A model generated the notes under the pieces. It was not told where the DNA came from, made no database searches, and was given only the letters and a program-made list of their open reading frames with translations. The translations under genes and the position numbers were made by a program. Positions 27,603 to 35,289 of a stretch of DNA of 64,000 nucleotides are shown in pieces (the first letter of the stretch is position 1; each line of letters starts with the position of its first letter). Source of the DNA: Streptomyces regalis (GTDB lineage: Bacteria; Actinomycetota; Actinomycetes; Streptomycetales; Streptomycetaceae); the NCBI RefSeq assembly GCF_001509475.1, contig NZ_LLZG01000299.1, positions 1 through 64,000 on the forward strand, read 5' to 3'.

Positions 27603-27642
27603 CGCCGGGGCGGGGGATGCGCGTGACGCCCCCGCCCCGGCG
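27603..27642 (+). terminator. Perfect 14-bp hairpin between dasA and dasB
   Basis: CGCCGGGGCGGGGG (27603-27616) pairs with CCCCCGCCCCGGCG (27629-27642) over a 12-nt loop, 34 bp after the dasA stop and 44 bp before dasB. It probably acts as an attenuator or 3' stabiliser that gives more dasA mRNA than permease mRNA, a common layout in ABC sugar operons. Confidence 0.8.
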
Positions 27643-27685
27643 ACCGCACGCGGGTCTACGTACGTCGAGAAGAGAGATCGCGAGC

Positions 27686-28672
27686 ATGACCGTGCAGACC
27701 GAACGGCCGCCCTCCGGCCCGGTGGACGTGGCCAAAAGGGCTGAGAGCGGGCCCGCCGGACCGGGACGCCGAGCCGCGTCGCGCCTCGGCCCGCTCACCC
27801 CGTACCTTCTGCTGCTGCCGGCCTGCGCGGCCACCGTGCTGCTGCTCGGCTGGCCGCTGCTGAAGGACGTCCTGCTGTCGTTCCAGAACCTCAACATGGC
27901 GCAGCTGATCCAGCACGTCACCGAGTGGAACGGCATCGACAACTACAAGGAGGTCCTCACCGGCGAGGACTTCTGGCGCGTCACCCTGCGCTCGATCCTG
28001 TTCACGGCGGTCAACGTTGTCCTGATCATGATCCTCGGCGCCCTGGTCGGCCTGCTGCTCGCCCGCCTCGGCCGGCGGATGCGGGTCACGCTGATGATCG
28101 GGCTCGTGCTGGCCTGGGCGATGCCCGTGGTCGCCGCGACCACCGTCTACCAGTGGCTGTTCGCGCAGCGCTTCGGCGTCGTCAACTGGGTCCTGGACAA
28201 GCTGGGTTGGCACTCCATGGCCGACTACAGCTGGACCAGCAGCCAGATGTCGACCTTCTTCGTGGTCACGGTGCTGATCGTCTGGCAGTCGATCCCGTTC
28301 GTCGCGATCAACCTGTACGCGGCCACGACCACCATCCCGAGCGAGCTCTACGAGGCCGCGTCGCTGGACGGGGCGGGCGGGTGGCAGAGCTTCACCACCG
28401 TGACGCTCCCGTTCCTGCGCCCGTTCCTCTACGCCACGACGTTCCTGGAGGTCATCTGGGTCTTCAAGGCGTTCGTGCAGGTCTTCACCATCAACGGCGG
28501 CGGCCCCGACCGGCTCACCGAGATCCTGCCCGTCTACGCCTACATCGAGGGCGTCGGCAACCAGCACTACGGCATGGGCGCGGCGATCGCCGTCCTGACC
28601 ATCCTGATCCTGCTCGGCCTGACGGCCTACTACCTCAGGATCGTGCTCAAGCAAGAGGAAGAGGAGGTCTGA
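27686..28672 (+). CDS. dasB: Chitobiose ABC transporter permease DasB
   Basis: A 328-residue inner-membrane permease (MalF class) with six main helices after a 40-residue cytoplasmic leader. The EAA loop contacting the ATPase is ELYEAASLDGAGGWQSFTTV (near 218-237). It forms the channel with DasC, whose gene begins 4 bp downstream. ATG 27686 lies after AGAGAGAT; in-frame upstream codons belong to the hairpin region. Confidence 0.94.
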   Translation: MTVQTERPPSGPVDVAKRAESGPAGPGRRAASRLGPLTPYLLLLPACAATVLLLGWPLLKDVLLSFQNLNMAQLIQHVTEWNGIDNYKEVLTGEDFWRVTLRSILFTAVNVVLIMILGALVGLLLARLGRRMRVTLMIGLVLAWAMPVVAATTVYQWLFAQRFGVVNWVLDKLGWHSMADYSWTSSQMSTFFVVTVLIVWQSIPFVAINLYAATTTIPSELYEAASLDGAGGWQSFTTVTLPFLRPFLYATTFLEVIWVFKAFVQVFTINGGGPDRLTEILPVYAYIEGVGNQHYGMGAAIAVLTILILLGLTAYYLRIVLKQEEEEV

Positions 28673-28675
28673 TCG

Positions 28676-29506
28676 GTGAAGCGCTCACTCTTCGGCCGCC
28701 TGTGGCCCAACGTCACGGCCGTCGTCCTGTTCATCGGCTTCGTCTTCCCCGTGTACTGGATGTTCGCCACGGCCTTCAAACCGACCGGCGACATCATCTC
28801 CGAGGACCCGGTCTGGTTCCCGACCGACATCACCTTCGAGCACTTCAAGCGGGCGACCGGCGTCGACCACTTCTGGACGTACGTCACCAACTCGCTGATC
28901 GTCACGCTGTGCGCGGTCGTCCTGGCCCTGGTCATCGCGCTCGCGGGCTCCTTCGCCCTGGCCCGGATGCGGTTCAAGGGACGGCGCGGCTTCGTCATCG
29001 GCTTCATGCTGGCCCAGATGGCACCCTGGGAGGTGATGATCATCGCGATGTACATGATCGTGCGGGACGCGTCGATGCTGAACAGCCTCGTGCCGCTGAC
29101 GGTCTTCTACATGATGATGATCCTGCCCTTCACCATCCTGACCCTGCGCGGCTTCGTCGCCGCCGTGCCCCGGGAGCTGGAGGAGGCCGCGATGGTCGAC
29201 GGCTGCACCCGCGCCCAGGCCTTCCGCAAGGTCATCCTGCCGCTGCTGGCCCCGGGCCTGATGTCCACGTCCCTGTTCGGCTTCATCACCGCATGGAATG
29301 AATTCCCCCTGGTCCTGGTGCTGAACAAGGAGACGGAGGCGCAGACCCTGCCACTGTGGCTGTCCAGCTTCCAGACCGCCTTCGGCAACGACTGGGGCGC
29401 GACGATGGCGGCGTCCTCCCTCTTCGCCATCCCGATCCTGATCCTCTTCGTCTTCCTGCAGCGCAGGGCAGTCAGCGGCCTGACGGCCGGCGCCGTGAAG
29501 GGATAA
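28676..29506 (+). CDS. dasC: Chitobiose ABC transporter permease DasC
   Basis: A 276-residue permease (MalG class) with six helices. The EAA loop reads ELEEAAMVDGCTRAQAFRKV near residues 166-185. It starts with GTG 28676, 3 bp after the dasB stop, with AGGAAGAGGAGG just upstream inside dasB. It pairs with DasB. DasD follows after 9 bp. Confidence 0.94.
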   Translation: MKRSLFGRLWPNVTAVVLFIGFVFPVYWMFATAFKPTGDIISEDPVWFPTDITFEHFKRATGVDHFWTYVTNSLIVTLCAVVLALVIALAGSFALARMRFKGRRGFVIGFMLAQMAPWEVMIIAMYMIVRDASMLNSLVPLTVFYMMMILPFTILTLRGFVAAVPRELEEAAMVDGCTRAQAFRKVILPLLAPGLMSTSLFGFITAWNEFPLVLVLNKETEAQTLPLWLSSFQTAFGNDWGATMAASSLFAIPILILFVFLQRRAVSGLTAGAVKG

Positions 29507-29515
29507 CGCCACCCG

Positions 29516-31006
29516 ATGACGACATTCGCCAGCGGCACCGACACTCTGACGCGCGATGCCCTGACCGTCCTGCAGCCCGGCTTCACCGGCACCACCGCCC
29601 CCGACTGGCTGCTGCGCCGCCTCGGTGAGGGCCTTGCCTCGGTCGGCCTGTTCGGCCGCAACATTGCTACACCGGAACAACTTGCTGCCCTTACCGCCCA
29701 GTTGCGCGCCGAGCGGGACGACGTTCTGGTCGCGATCGACGAGGAGGGGGGTGATGTGACGAGGCTGGAGGTGAGGACCGGCTCCAGCTTCCCCGGCAAC
29801 CACGCCCTGGGCGCGGTGGACGACGTCGAGCTGACGAGGCAGGTGGCGTCCGAACTGGGCCGCCGCCTGGCCGCTTGCGGAGTGAACCTCAACTGGGCCC
29901 CGTCGGCGGACGTGAACTCCAACCCCTCCAACCCGGTCATCGGCGTACGCTCCTTCGGCGCCGACACCGCCCTGGTCGCCCGCCACACCGCGGCCTATGT
30001 CGCCGGCCTGCAGTCGGCGGGCGTGGCGGCCTGCACCAAACACTTCCCGGGCCACGGCGACACGGCCGTCGACTCCCACCACGCGCTCCCCCGCATCGAC
30101 GCGGCCCTGGACGTGCTGTCGGACCGCGAACTCTCCCCGTTCCGCGCCGCGATCGCCGCCGGCACGAGGGCGATGATGAGCGCGCACATCCTCATCCCCG
30201 CCCTGGACCCCGACCACCCGGCGACCCTCTCCCGCCCGGTCCTGACGGACCTCCTCCGCGGCGACCTCGGCTACACCGGCCTCATCGTCACCGACGGCAT
30301 GGAAATGCAGGCCATCGCCGCCACCTACGGCATCGAACGCGGCAGCGTCCTCGCCATCGCGGCCGGCGCGGACGCGATCTGCGTCGGCGGCGGCCTGGCG
30401 GACGACGAGACGGTACGCCGCCTGCGGGACGCTCTGGTCACGGCGGTCCGCTCGGGCGAGTTGCCCGAGGAACGCCTGGCGGAGGCAGCGGAACGCGTCC
30501 GCGAACTGGCCCGCTGGACGGCGACCGCGGCAGCGGCCCCGGCGGCCGGGGGCGGGGTGCGCACGGACGTGGGCCTGACTGCCGCCCGCCGCGCCCTGAA
30601 GCTGACCGCCGCCGCGGACTTCACCCCCCTCGCTGAGGCGCCCTACGTCGTCGCCTTCACCCCGGTCGCGAACATCGCCGTCGGCGACGAGACGCCCTGG
30701 GGCGTGGCGGCGGAACTGGCCCGCCTGCTCCCGGGCACGGAGACGGGCAGCTTCGCCGGGAAGGACGCGGGGCGCGAAGCACTGGGCGCGGCGGGGGACC
30801 GCCGGATCGTGGCGGTGGTCCGCGACGAACACCGGCATCCCTGGATGCAGACGGCCCTGGACGTCCTGCTGACGGCTCGCCCAGACACGATCGTCGTCGA
30901 GATGGGCGTCCCCCAGGCGGCTCCCCGCGGCACCCTCCACATCGCAACCCACGGCGCGGCGCGTGTGTGTGGGCGCGCGGCGGCGGAGGTCATCGCGGGG
31001 AAGTAG
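29516..31006 (+). CDS. dasD: Intracellular beta-N-acetylglucosaminidase DasD (GH3)
   Basis: A 496-residue glycoside hydrolase family 3 enzyme of the NagZ type. The His-Asp acid/base loop is KHFPGHGDTAVDSHH near residue 175, and the nucleophile Asp lies in LIVTDGMEMQAI near residue 260. It has no signal peptide, which fits cleavage of imported chitobiose to GlcNAc in the cytoplasm. After the catalytic domain comes a Rossmann-like C-terminal region of about 150 residues. It is the last gene of dasABCD, 9 bp after dasC, and is followed by a strong terminator. Confidence 0.93.
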   Translation: MTTFASGTDTLTRDALTVLQPGFTGTTAPDWLLRRLGEGLASVGLFGRNIATPEQLAALTAQLRAERDDVLVAIDEEGGDVTRLEVRTGSSFPGNHALGAVDDVELTRQVASELGRRLAACGVNLNWAPSADVNSNPSNPVIGVRSFGADTALVARHTAAYVAGLQSAGVAACTKHFPGHGDTAVDSHHALPRIDAALDVLSDRELSPFRAAIAAGTRAMMSAHILIPALDPDHPATLSRPVLTDLLRGDLGYTGLIVTDGMEMQAIAATYGIERGSVLAIAAGADAICVGGGLADDETVRRLRDALVTAVRSGELPEERLAEAAERVRELARWTATAAAAPAAGGGVRTDVGLTAARRALKLTAAADFTPLAEAPYVVAFTPVANIAVGDETPWGVAAELARLLPGTETGSFAGKDAGREALGAAGDRRIVAVVRDEHRHPWMQTALDVLLTARPDTIVVEMGVPQAAPRGTLHIATHGAARVCGRAAAEVIAGK

Positions 31007-31020
31007 CCGTTACGACGAGC

Positions 31021-31056
31021 AAGGCGCCGGTCCCCCTTTCAGCGGACCGGCGCCTT
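31021..31056 (+). terminator. Terminator of dasABCD
   Basis: AAGGCGCCGGTCC (31021-31033) pairs perfectly with GGACCGGCGCCTT (31044-31056) around a 10-nt loop, 14 bp after the dasD stop. A 13-bp stem; a mosaic intergenic repeat follows directly. Confidence 0.88.
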
Positions 31057-31066
31057 CAACGTCCCT

Positions 31067-31123
31067 AGGGGCGCGGGGCTGTATCGATATGCGGCTCCGC
31101 CGCGTGGGCGCGACCAGCCACCT
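31067..31123. repeat. Mosaic intergenic repeat, copy 2
   Basis: Positions 31067-31104 are the inverse of 4152-4189 with one mismatch (shared core GTATCGATATGCGGCTCCGC). The next piece, GGGCGCGACCAGCCACC, is the inverse of the GGCTGGTCGCGC module at 11532. It lies between the convergent dasD and nagB genes. Confidence 0.75.
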
Positions 31124-31171
31124 ACGGCCCGCAGCCCGCAGAAAACCGAACCCGGCAGACGAAACCGCTTC

Positions 31172-31957
31172 TCAAATCCCCTGCCAATCAGGCTTGTTGG
31201 CAAACGTGTGCCGGAAGTAGTCGGCAAGCTTCAACTTGGACGCAGCCCCCTCATCCACAACAACCGTCGCATGCGGATGCAACTGCAACGCCGAGGCCGG
31301 ACACACCGCAGCCACCGGCCCCTCCACAGTCGCCGCAACCGCATCCGCCTTGCCCTCCCCGGTGGCCAGCAACACCAGATGCCGAGCCTCCAGAATCGTG
31401 CCGATCCCCTGCGTGATCACGTGATGCGGCACCTGCTCGATATCCCCGTCGAAGAACCGCGCATTGTCGACCCGCGTCTGCTCCGTCAGCGTCTTGATCC
31501 GCGTCCGCGAGGCCAGCGACGAGCACGGCTCGTTGAACCCGATGTGCCCGTCCGTCCCGATCCCGAGCAACTGCAGATCGACGCCCCCGGCATCCGCCAG
31601 CGCCGCGTCATACGCCTCGCACGCCCCCTGCACGTCCTCGGCCGTACCGTCGGGCCCCATGAACGCGTCCATCCCGATGCCGAGCGGCTCCAGCACCTCG
31701 CGCCGCAGCACCGACCGATACGACTCCGGATGCTCGGCGGGCAGCCCCACATACTCGTCCAGCTGCGCGATCCGCGCGTGGGAGACGTCCACGGCACCGG
31801 AGCGCACCTTGGCCGCGAGCGCCGCGTAGATGGGCAGCGGCGTCGACCCGGTGGCCACGCCGAGCACGGCGTCCGGCTTGCGCCGAAGCAGCTGTGCCAT
31901 GGCCTCGGCAATCAGCTCGCCACCCGCCTTGGCGTCCGGAACGATGACAACTTCCAC
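31172..31957 (-). CDS. nagB: Glucosamine-6-phosphate deaminase
   Basis: A 261-residue enzyme that converts glucosamine-6-phosphate to fructose-6-phosphate and ammonia, ending the GlcNAc pathway. Conserved segments: VLGVATGSTPLPIYAAL near residue 30, LDEYVGL with the catalytic Asp, and GIGTDGHIGFNEPCSSL with the catalytic His. The GTG at 31957 (VEVVIVPDAKAGG) gives the length I recall for the S. coelicolor protein; an ATG at 32008 would add 17 unusual residues. A dre site lies 50 bp upstream, so it is under DasR control. The gene is divergent from a SIS-domain gene. Confidence 0.93.
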   Translation of the reverse strand: MEVVIVPDAKAGGELIAEAMAQLLRRKPDAVLGVATGSTPLPIYAALAAKVRSGAVDVSHARIAQLDEYVGLPAEHPESYRSVLRREVLEPLGIGMDAFMGPDGTAEDVQGACEAYDAALADAGGVDLQLLGIGTDGHIGFNEPCSSLASRTRIKTLTEQTRVDNARFFDGDIEQVPHHVITQGIGTILEARHLVLLATGEGKADAVAATVEGPVAAVCPASALQLHPHATVVVDEGAASKLKLADYFRHTFANKPDWQGI

Positions 31958-32007
31958 GCTGGGCCTGCCGATCTGAAGAGGGACTCGAAGGGCACCCTGA
32001 AGGGGCA

Positions 32008-32023
32008 TGTGGTTTAGACCAAT
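32008..32023. promoter_or_regulatory. dre site between nagB and the SIS gene
   Basis: TGTGGTTTAGACCAAT matches the DasR palindrome in the TGGT and AGACCA arms. It lies 51 bp upstream of nagB and 212 bp upstream of the SIS-domain gene, and might serve both. Confidence 0.75.
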
Positions 32024-32182
32024 CTAACAGAGCGGGGCTCCGAGGCCCAGGTGAACGCAAGCCCCGTGGGCAGTTCGGGAGCCCGTCGGGCAGGCGTCAT
32101 TCCCCGTCGGGGAGTGGAATGGAGACTGTCCGTCCGAAGCGACAGGCGCCGTGCGCCGCATGACGAGCGCGAGAGCAGAAGA

Positions 32183-32226
32183 CGCGCGACACGAGAGCAG
32201 GAAGCGCGCGACACGAGAGCAAGAAG
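32183..32226. repeat. 22-bp tandem duplication before the SIS gene
   Basis: Copy 1 at 32183-32204 and copy 2 at 32205-32226 share CGCGCGACACGAGAGCA and differ at one position; a degenerate third copy (GAGAGCAGAAG) precedes them. They lie just before the ATG at 32235. Whether they influence translation is unknown. Confidence 0.8.
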
Positions 32227-32234
32227 GGCCCCGC

Positions 32235-33323
32235 ATGACCGCCACGACCCCGTACCCGCCCGACCCCCACGCCCCGCACATCGACCTCCCCGGCCAGATC
32301 ATGGCCCGTGAGATGGCCGAACAGCCCGCCGTGCTGCGCCGGATCCTGTCCCAGGGTGCCCCCGCCGTCCGCAAGGTCGCCCAGGAGATCGCCGCCCGTG
32401 CGCCCCGCTTCGTCCTGCTCACCGCCCGCGGCACCTCCGACAACGCCGCGCTCTACGCCAAGTACCTCCTGGAGATCCGCCTCGGCCTGCCCTGCGGCCT
32501 GACCTCGATGTCGACCACCACGGCCTACGGAGCCCGCCCCGACCTCACCGACGTCCTCGTCGTCACCGTCAGCCAGTCCGGCGGCTCCCCGGACCTCGTC
32601 GCCTCGACCCGGGCCGCCCGCGAGGCCGGTGCGATCACCCTCGCGGTGACCAACAATCCCGACTCACCGCTGGCCGACGTCTCCGAGTACCACCTCGACA
32701 TCATGGCCGGACCGGAGAGGGCCCTGCCCGCCACCAAGACCTATACGGCCTCCCTTCTCACCCTGTACCTCTTCGTCGAAGGCCTGCGCGGCGGCGACGG
32801 CACCCCCGCCAAGGTGCTCCGGGACCTTGCCGGGCAACTGCTCGCCCGGCAGAACGAGGTCCGCACCCTCGCCGCCCGCTACCGCTTCGCCGAACGCATG
32901 GTGATCACCTCCCGCGGCTACGGCTACCCCACGGCCAAGGAGGCCGCCCTCAAGCTGATGGAAACCAGCTACATCCCGGCCCTCGCCTACTCCGGCGCCG
33001 ACCTCCTGCACGGCCCGCTCGCCATGGTCGACAACGTCTCCCCGGTCATCGCGGTCGTCACCGACGGCAAGGGCGGCGATGCCCTCCAGCCCGTCCTCGA
33101 CCGCCTCCGCGGCCGCGGCGCCGACCTGGTCGTCATCGGCCCCCGCCACCAGGTCGAACACGCCTCGGCCGGCTTCGTCCTGCCCACCGAGGACGTGGCC
33201 GAGGAGGTCCAGCCGATCCTGGAGATCCTCCCCCTCCAGCTCCTGGCCTACGAGGTGACCATCGCCCGAGGGCAGGACCCGGACGCGCCGCGCGCGCTGG
33301 CCAAGGTGACGGAGACACGCTGA
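32235..33323 (+). CDS. SIS-domain aminosugar isomerase/deaminase-like protein
   Basis: A 362-residue protein with two sugar-isomerase (SIS) domains. The first contains LLTARGTSDNAALYAKYLLE and VTVSQSGGSPDLVAS (phosphosugar-binding Ser-rich loop); the second contains ITSRGYGYPTAKEAALKLME. This is the glutaminase-less GlmS/NagB-II type layout, so it may deaminate or isomerise an aminosugar phosphate. Its position beside nagB and a dre site supports a GlcNAc-related role. ATG 32235 is chosen because the upstream in-frame part is a tandem repeat. Confidence 0.82.
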   Translation: MTATTPYPPDPHAPHIDLPGQIMAREMAEQPAVLRRILSQGAPAVRKVAQEIAARAPRFVLLTARGTSDNAALYAKYLLEIRLGLPCGLTSMSTTTAYGARPDLTDVLVVTVSQSGGSPDLVASTRAAREAGAITLAVTNNPDSPLADVSEYHLDIMAGPERALPATKTYTASLLTLYLFVEGLRGGDGTPAKVLRDLAGQLLARQNEVRTLAARYRFAERMVITSRGYGYPTAKEAALKLMETSYIPALAYSGADLLHGPLAMVDNVSPVIAVVTDGKGGDALQPVLDRLRGRGADLVVIGPRHQVEHASAGFVLPTEDVAEEVQPILEILPLQLLAYEVTIARGQDPDAPRALAKVTETR

Positions 33324-33371
33324 GCCTGGGCTGCCCAAGAGGCTGAACCCGGACCGCTCCCGGAGGGGTTG

Positions 33372-34124
33372 CTAGGTCAGCGAGCCCCCCGTCGCGTCCA
33401 CCCAGCTCCCCGTCACCCACCTCCCCGCGTCCGACGCCAGAAAGGCCACCACGTCCGCCACATCGGCCGGCGCCCCCACCCGGCCCAGCGCCGATATCGC
33501 CTCGGCCTGGGCCCACCCGTCCTCGGTGCCGTGCAGGAACTCGGCGGTGTTGTCCGTGTCGATGATCCCCGGCGCCACCGAGTTCACGGTGATTCCGCGA
33601 GGGCCCAGCACCTTGGACAGGTCCCGGGTGAAGACGTCGAGCGCCCCCTTGGTCATGGCGTACGCCATCTTGTCCGGCATCACCGCGGTGCGTGCCAGTC
33701 CCGAGGAGATGTTGATGACCCGGCCGCCGTCCCGCAGTCGGCCGAGGCCGTGCTTGACGATGAAGTGGGGCGCCTTCACGTTCACCGCGAAGACCCTGTC
33801 GTACTCCTCCTCGTCGATCTGCCCGAGCGCCGACGACGTGCCGATCCCCGCGTTGTTGACGAGGATGTCCAGCCCGTCCGCATGCCGGTCGAACTCCTCC
33901 CACAGGGCCTCGGCGTCTCCCGGCGCTCCCAGCTCGACGCCGATCGTGAACGCCGAGCCGCCCGCCGCCTCGATCGCGGCGACCGTCTCCTTCGCCGCCG
34001 CCTCGTTCCGGCCGTAGTGCACGCCCACTCGGGCCCCGTCGTGCCCCAGCCGCTCGGCGATTCCTCGCCCGATCCCCCTGCTCGCCCCCGTGACCAGAGC
34101 CGTCCTGCCCGCAAGCGCACCCAT
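33372..34124 (-). CDS. Short-chain dehydrogenase/reductase
   Basis: A 250-residue classical SDR. NADP-binding motif TGASRGIG near residue 13, NNAG near 90, the catalytic Ser in NISSGLAR (near 142) and the YAMTK Tyr-Lys pair (near 159-163) are all present. The C-terminus (ASDAGRWVTGSWVDATGG) is typical of FabG-like members. It is divergent from a TetR gene with two matching palindromes between them, so it is probably that regulator's target. The substrate is unknown. Confidence 0.92.
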   Translation of the reverse strand: MGALAGRTALVTGASRGIGRGIAERLGHDGARVGVHYGRNEAAAKETVAAIEAAGGSAFTIGVELGAPGDAEALWEEFDRHADGLDILVNNAGIGTSSALGQIDEEEYDRVFAVNVKAPHFIVKHGLGRLRDGGRVINISSGLARTAVMPDKMAYAMTKGALDVFTRDLSKVLGPRGITVNSVAPGIIDTDNTAEFLHGTEDGWAQAEAISALGRVGAPADVADVVAFLASDAGRWVTGSWVDATGGSLT

Positions 34125-34148
34125 GCCGGCGCCCCCTTCACATTTCTC

Positions 34149-34208
34149 TAGCGGTCGCTACAAAAATGACCGTAGACCACCCCGCCGACATTTGTCTAGC
34201 GTCCGCTA
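34149..34208. promoter_or_regulatory. Two TetR-type operators between SDR and TetR genes
   Basis: TAGCGGTCGCTA (34149-34160) and TAGCGTCCGCTA (34197-34208) are near-identical palindromes 48 bp apart, each preceded by TC. The second abuts a TATAAA element (34207-34212) that could serve as the -10 for the regulator. They fit autorepression plus control of the divergent SDR. Confidence 0.75.
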
Positions 34209-34221
34209 TAAAATGCACCCC

Positions 34222-34875
34222 ATGGTGAGCAACAAGGTGAGCAGCAAGGAGAGCGAGGAGACCGGGGCGAAGGCCCGCCCGGCGGCCAAACCCCGCGGCC
34301 GCCCACGCTCCTTCGACCGCGAGACGGCGCTGGAGAAGGCGATCCTCGCGTTCTGGGAGCACGGCTACGAGGCGACCTCCGTCTCCGATCTCACGCGCGT
34401 CATGGACATCGGCGCCCCCAGCCTGTACTCCGCCTTCGGTGACAAGCAGTCGCTCTTCGAAGAGGTCGTCCGCGAGTACGGCGTGCGCTACGGCTCCTTC
34501 GCCGATCGAGCCCTCGCCGAGGAGTCCACAGCCTGCGCCGCCGTGGCGCGGATGCTGCGCGAGGCCGCCGCGGAGTACACCGATCCGGCCCACCCGTACG
34601 GCTGTCTCGTCGTGCATGCGGCGACCAACTGCTCGACGCCCGAGGTGGAGCAGTCGCTGCGGGGCCGGCGCAACGCCAGCATCGCCGCCATCCGGAGCCG
34701 TATAGAAGCGGACATCGCCACAGGCGCACTCCCGCCCGACATCGACGCCGCCGCGCTCGCCCGGCACGCCGGCGCGATGATCCAGGGCATGTCACAACAG
34801 GCGCGCGACGGGGCGAGCCGGGAGGAACTGGAGGCGCTCGCGGAAATTGCCATGGCCAACTGGCCCCGCACATGA
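34222..34875 (+). CDS. TetR/AcrR family transcriptional regulator
   Basis: A 217-residue regulator with a basic N-terminal extension (KARPAAKPRGRPRSFD) and a TetR HTH (SVSDLTRVMDIGAPSLYSAF). The C-terminal domain resembles the TetR_C_33/YxaF-like group (HPYGCLVVHAATNCSTPEV). ATG 34222 (MVSNK) or 34213 could start it; neither has a Shine-Dalgarno sequence. A TATAAA box about 10 bp upstream suggests a leaderless mRNA beginning near 34222, which is why I chose that codon. It probably represses the divergent SDR gene and itself. Confidence 0.87.
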   Translation: MVSNKVSSKESEETGAKARPAAKPRGRPRSFDRETALEKAILAFWEHGYEATSVSDLTRVMDIGAPSLYSAFGDKQSLFEEVVREYGVRYGSFADRALAEESTACAAVARMLREAAAEYTDPAHPYGCLVVHAATNCSTPEVEQSLRGRRNASIAAIRSRIEADIATGALPPDIDAAALARHAGAMIQGMSQQARDGASREELEALAEIAMANWPRT

Positions 34876-35289
34876 ACCCACACGGGTTAGGCTGCGTGGT
34901 GGATACCAGGGCGTCCTAGTGGTTCTCCAACTGGTCCGGCGCCCGCAAGGAAAGCGCCAACAATAAACAGCCTCCAACGCATGGACACACCGGAGTGGTC
35001 TAGTCCACAATGCGAAGGAGTGCGTAGGAGAAGAACGCACCGACTTCCGTCTTCCCCGCACAGGAAGACGGACCGAGGAACCGGAGCTCTCTGCCCTGAC
35101 TGCCCCGGCTCCTCATCCTTCGGCCGACTGGGACCGCACACCCCACGGCCGATGTTGCTCCGGGCTGCGGTGCCGGGAGGGTTGAGGGTCCCTCCCAGGC
35201 GCCGCGGCCCGCGGGTGTTTCCGGCCCCCGCAGCCCGTTGAAGTGGCTGATTTCGAGTCATGTCCGTACCGCCAGGTACGCTCGGCCAC
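34876..35289. other. Long intergenic region before the histidine kinase
   Basis: About 410 bp without a gene I can support; open frames here lack coding character. It holds a dre-like palindrome (34994-35009), a short hairpin-forming stretch (CTTCCGTCTTCCCC with AGGAAGACGGA, about 35044-35075), and otherwise nothing obvious. It is probably the promoter and long leader of the kinase gene. Confidence 0.5.
34994..35009. promoter_or_regulatory. Orphan dre-like (DasR) site
   Basis: AGTGGTCTAGTCCACA differs from the ideal palindrome AGTGGTCTAGACCACT at only two positions and is the best dre match in the window. The next gene on the plus strand is the PdtaS-like histidine kinase 280 bp downstream; the TetR gene upstream ends 119 bp before it. 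Confidence 0.7.
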
